The notes beneath the pieces were generated by a model. It was not told where the DNA came from. It saw nothing but the letters and a program-made list of their open reading frames with translations, and searched no databases. Positions 43,855-52,269 of a stretch of DNA of 64,000 nucleotides are shown piece by piece. Positions within the stretch are counted from its first letter, which is position 1; every line of letters begins with the position of its first letter. The DNA comes from Tuberibacillus sp. Marseille-P3662 (GTDB taxonomy: Bacteria; Bacillota; Bacilli; Bacillales; Sporolactobacillaceae): the NCBI RefSeq assembly GCF_900178005.1, contig NZ_FXBS01000006.1, forward strand, positions 1,645,585 through 1,709,584, read 5' to 3'. The position numbers were made by a program, and so were the translations under genes.

Positions 43855-44098
43855 TGACATCCCCCTCATAAATTCCTATCTTTTCTATGAATCTATCATA
43901 TCATGGTGAGGATCGACATAGAAGATTGCGTTCTCATTAGCCCATTCCGGGTTAAATGGCAGTAGAATGGTCGCAAAAAGAAGATTGATTAATATTGATT
44001 CTTACCTATAGGAGACATTTTGAGTGGTGTTAAATGCGATTCATCGACGTTCCTAAACCTCCATTTAAGAGAGCTTCCATAAGAAAAATTTTAAGTCT

Positions 44099-45142
44099 TT
44101 AATCCTTTCTGTTTGATTTCACATAACGTCGATCAGACATGAACATCCGCCAAAATAATATAAATCCCGGAAACAAAATCAGAAAGCCGATGAGATAACT
44201 GATGGAGAGAGCTCGAAATGTTGCTGGATCCGTGAAGCCTTCACTAATGGTGATATACGGGTGAATAATGTAAGGATATTGTGCTTGCCCATAGGCATAG
44301 CCTGCAAATAGATACTGTAAAACAACACCGATCACTGCCAATCGAGGTCTGCCTAAAAATTCCCAACGCTTTGACGGGACCCATAACATTCCATAACCGA
44401 GAACAAACATAACGGCAGCGAGTACCAAATAGGGCTTTAAGTCCATCAATTGATCATATAACCAATGCGTTTCCTGATTTAAAGCGTAGAGAATGAAACC
44501 TGTCAAAATAAAGGTGAAGGGACCAAGTATCATCGCATCGCGCCGATAAGTATGATAAGCCTCTTCATCATCAGCCACGTGCGAATAATCCGCCAACAAT
44601 AATGAGGATAAAAATAAGGTATTCGTAATGGCAAAGCCAGCAAATGCCACAAAACTGAGACTCGTCAATAACTTATTAAAGTCCACTAATTGGACATCAT
44701 TAACCACTTGAATAAAACTGCCGTTAATGATCGGCAAAACTAAGATTAATAAAATCGGAATTAAAAACCCACTGGTACCTGATAATAGCGTCATTACCTT
44801 TTTATAATGCTCGTTTTGAACAGAATGGGCAAAAACCATAAAGCCACTCCGAATGGATAACAGTAACAACACAACACTTCCAGGTATTAATAACAGTGAC
44901 CCCAAAGCATAAGACGCACCTGGAAAATAGCTAAACAATGCTACAACAATCAATACGATAAATACGTTAGTCACTTCCCACGAGGGCGATAAAAAACGAT
45001 TGGCAATGTTTGTGGCACTCATTTTGCGTCGATTTTGATAAATCATCGACCAAAAGCCAGACCCAAAGTCAATAGAGGCGGCTACGGCATATACAAAGAT
45101 GAAACTCCATAGAATGGTTATAGCTAACGCTTCATTTGTCAT
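44099..45142 (-). CDS. cydB: Cytochrome bd-type quinol oxidase subunit II
   Basis: This 347-residue membrane subunit of the bd-type terminal oxidase has about eight helices. The opening LAITILWSFIFVYAVAASIDFGSGFW and the later RRDAMILGPFTFILTGFILYAL region are typical of CydB/CioB. ATG 45142 has GAGAGGTG 6 nt upstream. It lies 17 bp after cydA. No cydCD genes for assembly are adjacent, so those must lie elsewhere. Confidence 0.9.
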   Translation of the reverse strand: MTNEALAITILWSFIFVYAVAASIDFGSGFWSMIYQNRRKMSATNIANRFLSPSWEVTNVFIVLIVVALFSYFPGASYALGSLLLIPGSVVLLLLSIRSGFMVFAHSVQNEHYKKVMTLLSGTSGFLIPILLILVLPIINGSFIQVVNDVQLVDFNKLLTSLSFVAFAGFAITNTLFLSSLLLADYSHVADDEEAYHTYRRDAMILGPFTFILTGFILYALNQETHWLYDQLMDLKPYLVLAAVMFVLGYGMLWVPSKRWEFLGRPRLAVIGVVLQYLFAGYAYGQAQYPYIIHPYITISEGFTDPATFRALSISYLIGFLILFPGFILFWRMFMSDRRYVKSNRKD

Positions 45143-45159
45143 AAAGGACACCTCTCAGG

Positions 45160-46491
45160 TTAACGGTATGAGGCAGGAAGATCGTCATTTAAAGGACTAC
45201 GGCGGAACATGAAGTAAAGGACTAGCACAACAGCCACAATTAACACAAGGTAGATGAATAGGAATAAGGCAAAAAGCACATCTAAATGACCTGCCTTGGT
45301 AACAGCCTCACTCGTTAACATGACATGATAAATGATCCATGGCTGACGGCCTGTACATGCAAAAATCCAACCAAATTCAATGGCTAAGATCGCCAAAGGT
45401 CCAGCTAACACAAATAACACCATTAAAACTTTAGGAAACACTTGATTCTTTTTAAATCTGTGCCACAAAAAACCGACAATTGATAGGAAAAGCAAAAAAA
45501 AGCCAATTCCCACCATAGCATTAAATAATATATGGATGAATAGTGGCGGCCATAATTTCTTTGGATAGGCTTCCAAGCCTTGAACTTCGGTGTCAAATCG
45601 ATTTCCCGCTAGAAAACTTAAAGCCCAAGGAATTTCTATCGCATATTTGATCTCTCGGTCCTCACGGCTAACAATCCCTCCAATTGCTAAAGGCGCATGA
45701 TCGGTCGTTTCAAAAAGCCCTTCAGCTGCTGCTAATTTTTCCGGTTGGGTTTCATGCAGCATCTGAGCCGTTTCATGACCATTTACAGCAGTCATAACAG
45801 AAAAGATGCCACCCACGGTTAAAGACATAATTAAGGCTTTCCTATGAAATTGATAAATCCGTGTCTGTCCACTTTCCTTTAACATTTTATATGCGGCAAT
45901 TGTTGCGATCATAAAAGCACCGGTCATAAACGCCGAAATAGAAACATGTAGCGCAGAAACACCGAAACTTGGATTGAAAAAAGCAGCCCATGGATCAACA
46001 TTAACAACTTCACCATTTTGCATCTCAAAACCCGTTGGCGTCCCTTCAAAAGCATGAACATTGGTAATAAGGACAGCCGACGCTGTAGCCCCTAACGTAA
46101 CGAGAAAAACACTCAAAATCCGCATCCAAGGGCTCAATCGATCCGACGCGTAGACATAGATGGACATAAATAAGGCCTCTAAGAAAAAGGCATAAAGCTC
46201 GATTTGAAAAGGTAGGGACATCACTTCACCAATTACTTCCATGAATCCTGGCCATAACAACATCAATTGGACACCAGCAATAGTCCCAGTCGGAATGCCC
46301 ACACCTAATAAGACGGCAAAACCCTTTGTCCATCTTTTGGCCATCACTTCATAATCGCGATCTTTCGTTTTTTGATAGACTAACTCGGCACTTAAAATCA
46401 TTAATGGAATGCCGACGCCCAATGTGGCGAAAATGATATGCACGCCCATATTCGTTCCAAACATGGTCCGTGCAATTTCTGTGTGTCCCAC
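45160..46491 (-). CDS. cydA: Cytochrome bd-type quinol oxidase subunit I
   Basis: It reduces oxygen to water with menaquinol and holds hemes b558, b595 and d. The 443-residue protein has the conserved N-terminal RTMFGTNMGVHIIFATLGVG (His haem ligand), LPFQIELYAFFLEALFMSIYVY, VNGHETAQM and GWIFACTGRQPW. The Q-loop is short, as in the CioA/YthA branch. The start is GTG 46491, with GAGGG upstream. It neighbours a persulfide-detoxification operon on the same strand. bd oxidases are known to be sulfide-tolerant, so the pairing may be functional. Confidence 0.92.
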   Translation of the reverse strand: MGHTEIARTMFGTNMGVHIIFATLGVGIPLMILSAELVYQKTKDRDYEVMAKRWTKGFAVLLGVGIPTGTIAGVQLMLLWPGFMEVIGEVMSLPFQIELYAFFLEALFMSIYVYASDRLSPWMRILSVFLVTLGATASAVLITNVHAFEGTPTGFEMQNGEVVNVDPWAAFFNPSFGVSALHVSISAFMTGAFMIATIAAYKMLKESGQTRIYQFHRKALIMSLTVGGIFSVMTAVNGHETAQMLHETQPEKLAAAEGLFETTDHAPLAIGGIVSREDREIKYAIEIPWALSFLAGNRFDTEVQGLEAYPKKLWPPLFIHILFNAMVGIGFFLLFLSIVGFLWHRFKKNQVFPKVLMVLFVLAGPLAILAIEFGWIFACTGRQPWIIYHVMLTSEAVTKAGHLDVLFALFLFIYLVLIVAVVLVLYFMFRRSPLNDDLPASYR

Positions 46492-46604
46492 ATAGTTCCC
46501 TCTTTCCCTCGTTTTCTTTCCATATTTTATCCAAGAAGACAACACTTAACACCTATGAATTTTCATACCGGTAAGATCAGGGGGAATTAAATGCAATTTA
46601 TACT

Positions 46605-46631
46605 AAAAAACACCGGCGACTACCACCGGTG
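46605..46631 (-). terminator. Terminator of methyltransferase transcript
   Basis: CACCGG (46611-46616) and CCGGTG (46626-46631) form a stem followed on the minus strand by TTTTTT. It separates the methyltransferase from cydA. Confidence 0.82.
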
Positions 46632-46644
46632 AACATTAATTGAT

Positions 46645-46734
46645 TTAGTTTTGAATCGCCTTGTCCATACAAGATGCGAGCTGAGCTTCAGTATCTTCAG
46701 CAAATCGACTTAATGAATGCCCTTGTAAGGTCAA
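46645..46734 (-). CDS. Possible 29-residue ORF coupled to methyltransferase
   Basis: A TTG overlaps the methyltransferase TGA stop (ATTGA) and opens a 29-codon frame (begins LTLQGHSLSRFAEDTEAQLA) ending just before the terminator. The composition is protein-like but there is no separate ribosome site. It might be a coupled micropeptide or a remnant of a longer C-terminus. Confidence 0.25.
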   Translation of the reverse strand: MTLQGHSLSRFAEDTEAQLASCMDKAIQN

Positions 46735-47300
46735 TTGACTGTGGCCTCAATGGCATAATTGATGGCATTGAGCTGGTATGGCGTTGCTTGAAACCCATGG
46801 TCTTGTAACACTTTCATCAGTTCTTTTGAAGCCAACCTTTCATGAAGCGGTGGTCCATCCTCCGATTCAACGGCTTCCCATTCGATAACCATCACAGTTC
46901 CCCCTGGCTTTAAGATGCGTTTGATCTCATTAAGCGTATTTACGACACTCGGTACCTCGTGAATGACAAAGGCGATCAGTACTTTGTCAATCGAATGATC
47001 ATCCATTGGGATCGTTTCTAAGTCACTGTTGACATACTCAATATTCTCAACATGTGTTTCCTTTGCCCGCTTTTTTAACATTTCAAGCATTTTCAGTTCA
47101 ATATCAACGGCATAAACGGTTTCTTCCGTATGGTTAGCCATTGGAATAGTAAAATAGCCGTTTCCCGCGCCCAAATCGGCCACAACATCATTTGGATCCA
47201 ACGCTAGTCTGTCAATAACCTGATCATAAGGGAGTCGTTGTTTCCTGTCATCACTTAATAATTTATCAGCATTTTCGGGTTTAAATCGATGTCCTGACAT
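46731..47300 (-). CDS. Class I SAM-dependent methyltransferase
   Basis: This 189-residue enzyme has the Rossmann SAM-binding motif VVADLGAGNGYFTIPMA (about residues 39-55), the acidic VYAVDIELKMLEML, DHSIDKVLIAFVIHEVP and KPGGTVMVIEW. ATG 47300 is used because AGAGGTG lies 6 nt upstream. The acceptor is unknown; ubiE-like, arsenite and small-thiol methyltransferases share this pattern. It lies between the TauE gene and cydAB on the same strand. Confidence 0.85.
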   Translation of the reverse strand: MSGHRFKPENADKLLSDDRKQRLPYDQVIDRLALDPNDVVADLGAGNGYFTIPMANHTEETVYAVDIELKMLEMLKKRAKETHVENIEYVNSDLETIPMDDHSIDKVLIAFVIHEVPSVVNTLNEIKRILKPGGTVMVIEWEAVESEDGPPLHERLASKELMKVLQDHGFQATPYQLNAINYAIEATVN

Positions 47301-47423
47301 ATAAAACACCTCTTATCCTTCATCGAATGGTATCTTCCATGGTTTCATTTCAAATCCTGCTCAAATGGCCATTACGAAAAAGCGTTCATCCCACACTTGA
47401 AACCTATATTGAAACAATAAAAA

Positions 47424-48203
47424 TTAATATAAAATATTAAACCATATTTTGATGGTCGTTGCTAGAATCAATAGGGCCAATAGACCTTGCAGCCATTTGA
47501 CGTTCATCTTTTTGCCCGCTGTTGCACCAAGGGGGGAGGCAATGAGACTGGCTGCTGCTATCACAAGGGCTGGCATGAACGGGACTTGCCCAGTGACTAA
47601 TTTGCCCGTTGTTGCACCTATGGATGACATAAATGTCACCGCTAGTGAAGTCGCAATCGTCACTCTTGTCGGGATTTTCAAGATCACCAGCATCATTGGA
47701 ACGAGCAAAAAGGCACCCCCGGCACCAACAATACCTGCGCCAATGCCGACAATCATCGTTAGGATAGCTGCCAGTCCTCGATGATATTGGAGGTCATCAT
47801 CGTTAATCTCATCTTTCCCTCTTTTTGGAAGAAACATCATAACAGAGGCAATCACGGCTAAAATGCCGTATACCAGATTGATACCCCCTTCAGTCAGAAA
47901 ACGGGAGCCATATCCACCGATAAAACTGCCGACTAATACACTGATTCCCATGATGACGATTAAATGTTTATTTAAATAGCCGCCTTTTCGATACACAAGC
48001 ACCCCTGAAAGTGTCGCAAAAAACACCTGAACAGCGACAATACCTGACACTTCATAAGCATTAAATCCAGCCAATCCAAGAAGGACAGGGATATAGAGCA
48101 ACATCGGATAATTGATAATAGCACCGCCGATGCCAAGCATCCCGGATAAGAGTGACCCAATAAAACCGATGACAAAGACCGTTATAATAAATGATAGGTC
48201 CAT
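47424..48203 (-). CDS. Sulfite exporter TauE/SafE family protein
   Basis: This 259-residue permease has about eight helices. The two half-motifs GFIGSLLSGMLGIGGAIINYPMLLY and VGIGAGIVGAGGAFLLVPMMLVILKIP form the internal repeat of the family. It probably exports sulfite, thiosulfate or another sulfur anion from the persulfide dioxygenase encoded upstream. GGGGGAGAGAGG precedes the ATG. A hairpin (48228-48247) between it and tusA may lower its expression. Confidence 0.87.
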   Translation of the reverse strand: MDLSFIITVFVIGFIGSLLSGMLGIGGAIINYPMLLYIPVLLGLAGFNAYEVSGIVAVQVFFATLSGVLVYRKGGYLNKHLIVIMGISVLVGSFIGGYGSRFLTEGGINLVYGILAVIASVMMFLPKRGKDEINDDDLQYHRGLAAILTMIVGIGAGIVGAGGAFLLVPMMLVILKIPTRVTIATSLAVTFMSSIGATTGKLVTGQVPFMPALVIAAASLIASPLGATAGKKMNVKWLQGLLALLILATTIKIWFNILY

Positions 48204-48227
48204 CCTCTCTCCCCCTTAAATCTAAAA

Positions 48228-48247
48228 TGGGGTACAATCATACCCCA
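48228..48247 (-). terminator. Attenuator-like hairpin between tusA and tauE
   Basis: TGGGGTA and TACCCCA form a 7-bp stem followed on the minus strand by TTTTAGATTT. It is short and lies between genes that appear to be one operon, so partial termination is likely. Confidence 0.5.
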
Positions 48248-48254
48248 CTTTGAT

Positions 48255-48488
48255 TTAACCTTTTTTAATCCAAAATTTCAATACGCCGTCTTCTTCTGTA
48301 TTCTCTAACAACTCATGATTGCCGGACTTAGCCCATGCCGCCAAATCACTTTTGGCTCCTTTATCAGTCGCTTGGACTTCCAAGACTTGACCGGTATTAA
48401 TGTCATCCATAGCCTTTTTCGTTTTAACAACAGGCATCGGGCAGGCCATTCCTGTCGCATCTAGGACTTTATCTGCTTTCATACTCAT
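48255..48488 (-). CDS. tusA: TusA-family sulfurtransferase
   Basis: A 77-residue sulfur carrier with the family motif GMACPMPVVKTKKAM, where Cys16 of the CPxP motif binds persulfide. ATG 48488 has TGGAGG 8 nt upstream. It sits in the CstR-controlled operon and likely relays sulfane sulfur between the DsrE-like protein, the rhodaneses and the MBL dioxygenase, rather than serving tRNA thiolation. Confidence 0.88.
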   Translation of the reverse strand: MSMKADKVLDATGMACPMPVVKTKKAMDDINTGQVLEVQATDKGAKSDLAAWAKSGNHELLENTEEDGVLKFWIKKG

Positions 48489-48511
48489 TTTATTAACCTC
48501 CAGTGGTTTTA

Positions 48512-49645
48512 TTATTCGTGGATCGCACAACGGTTTGGTCCAATTTCCATGTCACGTTGTTTGTCTTCTTCAGGCGTTTTCTTACCCATATTCGTTTCAC
48601 GAATGTCTTGGTAAGCATTGGGCTGTGGCGGTAAGTTCTCAGTCACCATTTGACGGAACTTACGATCATCACTGACTTGAAGTCCTTTATTATCGTTATA
48701 AAGATCGCCTAGCCGCGCCTGTACTTGACCCTTGTCGCCAAGCTCTTTCACAGTAGAATAGTGTGCTGGCAGAACCATCATATCCTGTGACAGATCTCTA
48801 TAGCGTTGATACAAGGTTTCTCTAAGGTCAGCGACCCAGTCGTCTGCTTTTCCCGCAAGGTCCGGGCGACCGATGGATTGAACAAACAAGATATCGCCTG
48901 TCAGCAAATATTGGTCATTAATGATTAAGGATGTGCTGCCAAGGGTGTGACCGGGTGAATAAAGTGGCTGTACCTTAATTTTTGTGTTGCCAATCGAGAT
49001 ATCGCTGCCATCCTCCAGCGGTGTATAATCAAACGTCACGTCACTTGCGTCTTTTGGCGGCAAATAGTAAGTACCGCCGACATCATCTGCAAGTTGTTTC
49101 CCGCCGGAAATATGATCAGCATGCAAATGGGTATCAACAGTGTATTTGATGACAGCGTCCTTTTCCTCGGCAAAAGACTTGTATACATCAGTCATACGGT
49201 TGGCATCAAATACAGCGGCCACACCATCTGAAAGGATCATGTACGACAGACAGCCTTTACCCAAGCGAACGAATTGATACAATTCACCGCTCCCATTAAG
49301 GTCAGCGATTTTAACCGGCTCGAGATGTTCGCTCCAAGCTTTCATGCCGCCTTCAAGTGAATAGACATTTTCAAAACCGGCATCAATGAGCTGCTCGGCT
49401 ACCATCTCGGATGACCCGCCTTTGGCACAGACAACTAGTTTTGGTTCATCATCAGGGAGACGGTCTTTCACCGCTGCAACGTCATCAATTAAGTTAAAGT
49501 AGGGTTCATTAATCACCTCAATATTTTTTCCCTCAATTTTCCAATCAGCAAATGCATCGGTTGCTCTTACGTCAAGGATGAATTGTTTTTCGTTATTAAC
49601 AATTTTTTTTGCTAATTCTTTGGTTGTCATGGTTTTAAAGGACAT
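48512..49645 (-). CDS. Rhodanese-MBL fusion, probable persulfide dioxygenase (CstB-like)
   Basis: A 377-residue two-domain enzyme. The N-terminal rhodanese domain has the active-site loop CAKGGSS (Cys73). The metallo-beta-lactamase domain starts near residue 120 and carries THLHADH (172-178), [13 protein letters not shown] and [18 protein letters not shown], the iron-site pattern of ETHE1/CstB persulfide dioxygenases. The domain order is opposite to staphylococcal CstB, in which MBL comes first. It should oxidise low-molecular-weight persulfides to sulfite or thiosulfate. GGGAGG lies about 8 nt upstream of the ATG. Confidence 0.87.
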   Translation of the reverse strand: MSFKTMTTKELAKKIVNNEKQFILDVRATDAFADWKIEGKNIEVINEPYFNLIDDVAAVKDRLPDDEPKLVVCAKGGSSEMVAEQLIDAGFENVYSLEGGMKAWSEHLEPVKIADLNGSGELYQFVRLGKGCLSYMILSDGVAAVFDANRMTDVYKSFAEEKDAVIKYTVDTHLHADHISGGKQLADDVGGTYYLPPKDASDVTFDYTPLEDGSDISIGNTKIKVQPLYSPGHTLGSTSLIINDQYLLTGDILFVQSIGRPDLAGKADDWVADLRETLYQRYRDLSQDMMVLPAHYSTVKELGDKGQVQARLGDLYNDNKGLQVSDDRKFRQMVTENLPPQPNAYQDIRETNMGKKTPEEDKQRDMEIGPNRCAIHE

Positions 49646-49675
49646 ACTCTCAACCTCCCAATCTGGCCTACCTGA

Positions 49676-49984
49676 TTATAGTTTGGGTTTGGTTCCACCT
49701 TCATAAGCCAGCATGCCACCTTCCATATTTAGAACATTATAGCCCTTGTCTTCCAGGTATTTTGCGGCTTTTCCGCTACGGCCGCCGGACCGGCAAACCA
49801 TAATGTGTTCTTGACCTTTATCAATTTCATCTAAACGGTCCTCAACGTCACCAAGCGGAATGTGCTTGGCCTCTGGAATCATACCTTCTGCCACTTCTTC
49901 ATCTTCGCGGACATCAATAATGTTGAGTGTTTCGCCCTTTTCCAGCTTTTCCTGAACGTCTTTCGGTTGAATATCTTTAACCAT
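49676..49984 (-). CDS. Single-domain rhodanese
   Basis: This 102-residue sulfurtransferase has the active-site loop CRSGGRSGKAA (Cys near residue 63), the size of GlpE/PspE-type proteins. It moves sulfane sulfur between thiols, probably feeding TusA and the fusion dioxygenase encoded after it (30 bp gap). ATG 49984 is favoured because GAAAGGA lies about 9 nt upstream. Confidence 0.87.
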   Translation of the reverse strand: MVKDIQPKDVQEKLEKGETLNIIDVREDEEVAEGMIPEAKHIPLGDVEDRLDEIDKGQEHIMVCRSGGRSGKAAKYLEDKGYNVLNMEGGMLAYEGGTKPKL

Positions 49985-50038
49985 TCCTATCATCCTTTCA
50001 TTTCATTTAATCTTGAATAATCGACTCATCACATAGCC

Positions 50039-50521
50039 TTAAATAAATAGATTGTGATTGGATTGTTCAGCATCAGCAAGGTATGCGGCAACACCTGCAT
50101 AATCCAATCCGTCAATCAGTTCATCTTCCTTGAGACCTAGCAAATCCATGGTCATGGTGCAGGCAACTAATTTAACACCTTGTTCCTGAGCCATATCAAC
50201 CAATTGCGGTAGTGTTTGCACATTGTGTTTGTTCATCACACGTTTGATCATTTTCGGGCCCATGCCGCCAAAATTCATTTTAGATAATCCCATTTTGTCA
50301 GCTCCGCGCGGCATCATTTTGCCAAACATTTTTTCTAGGAACCCTTTCTTCGTTTGAACCAATTCGTTTTTGCGAAGTAAATTCAATCCCCAGAATGTAT
50401 GGAAGATGGTCACTTCACGATCATAGGCCGCGGCCCCATTGGCGATGATATAGGCGGCAATCGCTTTATCAAGATCACCGCTAAAAAGAACGATGGTGGA
50501 CCTTTCTTTTTGGTCCGTCAT
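50039..50521 (-). CDS. DsrE/DsrF/DrsH-like sulfur-relay protein
   Basis: This 160-residue protein has the DsrE-like fold (STIVLFSGDLDKAIAAYIIANGAAAYDREVTIFHTFWGLNLLRK). A conserved Cys lies in KLVACTMTMDLLGL (about residue 121), the probable persulfide site. It is often called a peroxiredoxin-family protein in databases. It leads the operon downstream of two CstR-like operators, with AGAAAGGAGG upstream of the ATG. Confidence 0.87.
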   Translation of the reverse strand: MTDQKERSTIVLFSGDLDKAIAAYIIANGAAAYDREVTIFHTFWGLNLLRKNELVQTKKGFLEKMFGKMMPRGADKMGLSKMNFGGMGPKMIKRVMNKHNVQTLPQLVDMAQEQGVKLVACTMTMDLLGLKEDELIDGLDYAGVAAYLADAEQSNHNLFI

Positions 50522-50560
50522 GATTGACCTCCTTTCTAAATAGCATCAATTTTAATACAT

Positions 50561-50576
50561 ATACATGTAGGGGTAT
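50561..50576 (-). promoter_or_regulatory. Partial CstR operator
   Basis: ATACATGTAGGGGTAT keeps one good half (GGGGTAT) of the ATACCC-N4-GGGTAT pattern. It lies about 40 bp upstream of the DsrE-like start. Confidence 0.5.
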
Positions 50577-50606
50577 TTATTTAAATCAAATAAAATCAGG
50601 GCCTGA

Positions 50607-50622
50607 TTACCCTGTGGGGTAT
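50607..50622 (-). promoter_or_regulatory. CstR operator of sulfur operon
   Basis: TTACCCTGTGGGGTAT fits ATACCC-N4-GGGTAT with one mismatch. It is placed about 85 bp before the DsrE-like gene. Confidence 0.7.
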
Positions 50623-50627
50623 ATAGT

Positions 50628-50666
50628 AACATGAGGTCGACCGATTGTCTACCTCATGTTTTTTTA
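50628..50666. terminator. Hairpin after cstR
   Basis: AACATGAGGT and ACCTCATGTT form a perfect 10-bp stem just after the cstR stop. The T-run is on the plus-strand side, so it ends rightward transcripts best. Leftward readthrough from cstR into the sulfur operon remains possible. Confidence 0.55.
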
Positions 50667-50924
50667 TCGACTTTTAACGAGCAAGTTAACGGCTTCTTGA
50701 ATCAATTCATCGGTCGGTTCGTCTTTGTCAACTTGTTCCCGAACGCATTGTTCTAAGTTAGAACTGACAATGACCGCGATGCTTTTATCAAGGGCGCTGC
50801 GGACGGCAGACATTTGCGAAACAAGATCCCGACAATCTTTTTCTTCTTCCATCATTTTAATGACGCCGCGGACTTGTCCTTCAATGCGTCGCATACGGTT
50901 CTTAACTTTTTCATCATACTGCAT
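50664..50924 (-). CDS. cstR: CstR-type persulfide-sensing repressor (CsoR/DUF156 family)
   Basis: An 86-residue all-helical tetrameric repressor. Numbered from ATG 50924 (AGGAGG 7 nt upstream), it has exactly two cysteines, Cys31 (KDCRDL) and Cys60 (NLEQCV), the pair that forms di- or trisulfide links in Staphylococcus aureus CstR. The His that copper sensors carry four residues before the second Cys is Asn here, arguing against a CsoR copper sensor. Operators at 50973, 50607 and 50561 imply control of itself and of the sulfur operon. Confidence 0.88.
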   Translation of the reverse strand: MQYDEKVKNRMRRIEGQVRGVIKMMEEEKDCRDLVSQMSAVRSALDKSIAVIVSSNLEQCVREQVDKDEPTDELIQEAVNLLVKSR

Positions 50925-50972
50925 CACTGCCCCTCCTTGAATGATGTGTTATCTGTTTACAATCTTAATTGT

Positions 50973-50988
50973 ATACCCTAAGGGGTAT
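50973..50988 (-). promoter_or_regulatory. CstR operator of cstR
   Basis: ATACCCTAAGGGGTAT is a perfect ATACCC-N4-GGGTAT palindrome about 50 bp upstream of the cstR start, consistent with autorepression. Confidence 0.75.
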
Positions 50989-51135
50989 GATGTCAAGAAC
51001 GATACGATGAGACTAAGTCATTTGCCCTTTATAACAGACAGTTTCCTGAATATGATCTCCCGCAGATTAGGCGAACATTACGCAAATAGACGAATAAATT
51101 ACAACTAACATGTGCAAAGGAGTGAGTTATTTTTA

Positions 51136-51708
51136 ATGTCATATCCTAATCATTGGACAGTTTCAAATCAAGTTAACCCTTACCATAATCATTCATTATA
51201 TCCACAAATGTTTGAAACAAGACCTCACCTGTTGCCAGACAACAACATGGATCAGCGACAATTCCAAGTTTTATTACAGTCGATCATGAAAGGTATTCAA
51301 GGCGAAGCACAAGCGATTGACTTTTACACAAGATTAATAAAGCAGGCTCCAAATGAAAGACAAAGAGATTCGATTCAACACGCCTTAGATGATGAAAAAA
51401 TACATTTACAACAATTTTCTCAACTCTATACTGAATTAAGTGGTAGGGAACCCAATTATACATTTAATCCGGTTCAGTTTAGACAGTATCACGAAGGATT
51501 ATATAAGGCTTATGATTCAGAATTAGAGGCCTATGAAATGTATCGGGATGTGTACCTATCTACGACGGACCAACGAGTTAGAGATATTTTTCTAAGAGCG
51601 TTTACGGATGAAATTGAGCACGCGAGTCGGTTTAGTTTTATGTATTTCGATCTTCAAAACACACCGGGGCAAAGACAGACTGAAACCGGGCCAGACAATA
51701 TTAATTAA
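51136..51708 (+). CDS. Ferritin-like domain protein
   Basis: A 190-residue protein with a rubrerythrin-like four-helix bundle. Probable di-iron ligands are Glu in GEAQAIDFYTR, E-x-x-H in DDEKIHLQQF, Glu in SELEAYEMYRDVY, and E-x-x-H in TDEIEHASRF. The first 45 residues are polar and disordered (Asn/Pro/His-rich), as in spore-associated ferritin-like proteins. ATG 51136 is used; AAAGGAG lies 13 nt upstream, which is long. It is divergent from cstR and monocistronic. It may detoxify peroxide or store iron in spores. Confidence 0.78.
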   Translation: MSYPNHWTVSNQVNPYHNHSLYPQMFETRPHLLPDNNMDQRQFQVLLQSIMKGIQGEAQAIDFYTRLIKQAPNERQRDSIQHALDDEKIHLQQFSQLYTELSGREPNYTFNPVQFRQYHEGLYKAYDSELEAYEMYRDVYLSTTDQRVRDIFLRAFTDEIEHASRFSFMYFDLQNTPGQRQTETGPDNIN

Positions 51709-52269
51709 TAACTGATCTTTCATCCACTGTAAAGCATGTTTTAAAGTGAATATGCCGTAACAGTGATATGAATTCTTAAAAAATGGCGTTTACTCGGAGT
51801 GTAATATGGATATTTATCCCCTTAAGTAGGCGGAAAAAAGCATTAATTGATCTACTATGAACGGTCATTTTTATGAAGAACATGAAGAACATACTGAAGA
51901 CTTTTGGTTGTCATTGGCGAAAAAGGCTCTGTTAAACGTAACTGTTGATTTCCACTCCAGACATTCGCTTTCCGCGGGCAACGCTTCAGTCTCCTCATGC
52001 CCACACCCGTGGTCCCCGAAAAGCGGATTTTTGCTTTTTGGGGTGGATTGATGTGGGTAGGATCAGCGTTATCACAGGACGTAGGCCCGCAGGACTCTAG
52101 TAAAGGCTTGAGTAAGCGGCGCTGAGGAACACACTAAGTTTAAGTGTTCCAAGCCTCGACTGCCTTTCTCTCCAATCAACGAAGTGTAAAAACAACAATG
52201 AACTTTAACATAGCCAGAAAAATAAAGGTACGCGACATACACGAATAACGAACGAATGAGATGAGACCG
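51709..52269. other. Intergenic region with repeat element
   Basis: These 561 bp between the ferritin-like gene and the DUF2512 gene hold a GC-rich repeat (about 51940-52150). A short open frame crosses it on the plus strand (51857-52051) but has no ribosome site and is not called. No other gene seen. Confidence 0.5.
51940..52150. repeat. GC-rich intergenic repeat, copy 2 (inverted)
   Basis: CTGTTGATTTCCACT ... CGCTTTCCGCGGGC (51942-51979) is the reverse complement of the 19065-19103 block except for about nine central bases. Further GC-rich stems follow, including CCCACACCC and GGCCCGCAGGACTC. It is a REP-like element typical of Bacillaceae intergenic regions. Confidence 0.7.

Noticed and set aside
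46492-46604. Rex or CstR operator upstream of cydA
   Set aside because: No TTGTGAA-N4-TTCACAA or ATACCC-N4-GGGTAT match; the short TATGAATTTTCATA palindrome does not fit either.
51857-52051. Plus-strand open frame of 64 codons
   Set aside because: It runs through the GC-rich repeat and has no ribosome site; the coding look is due to the repeat's composition.
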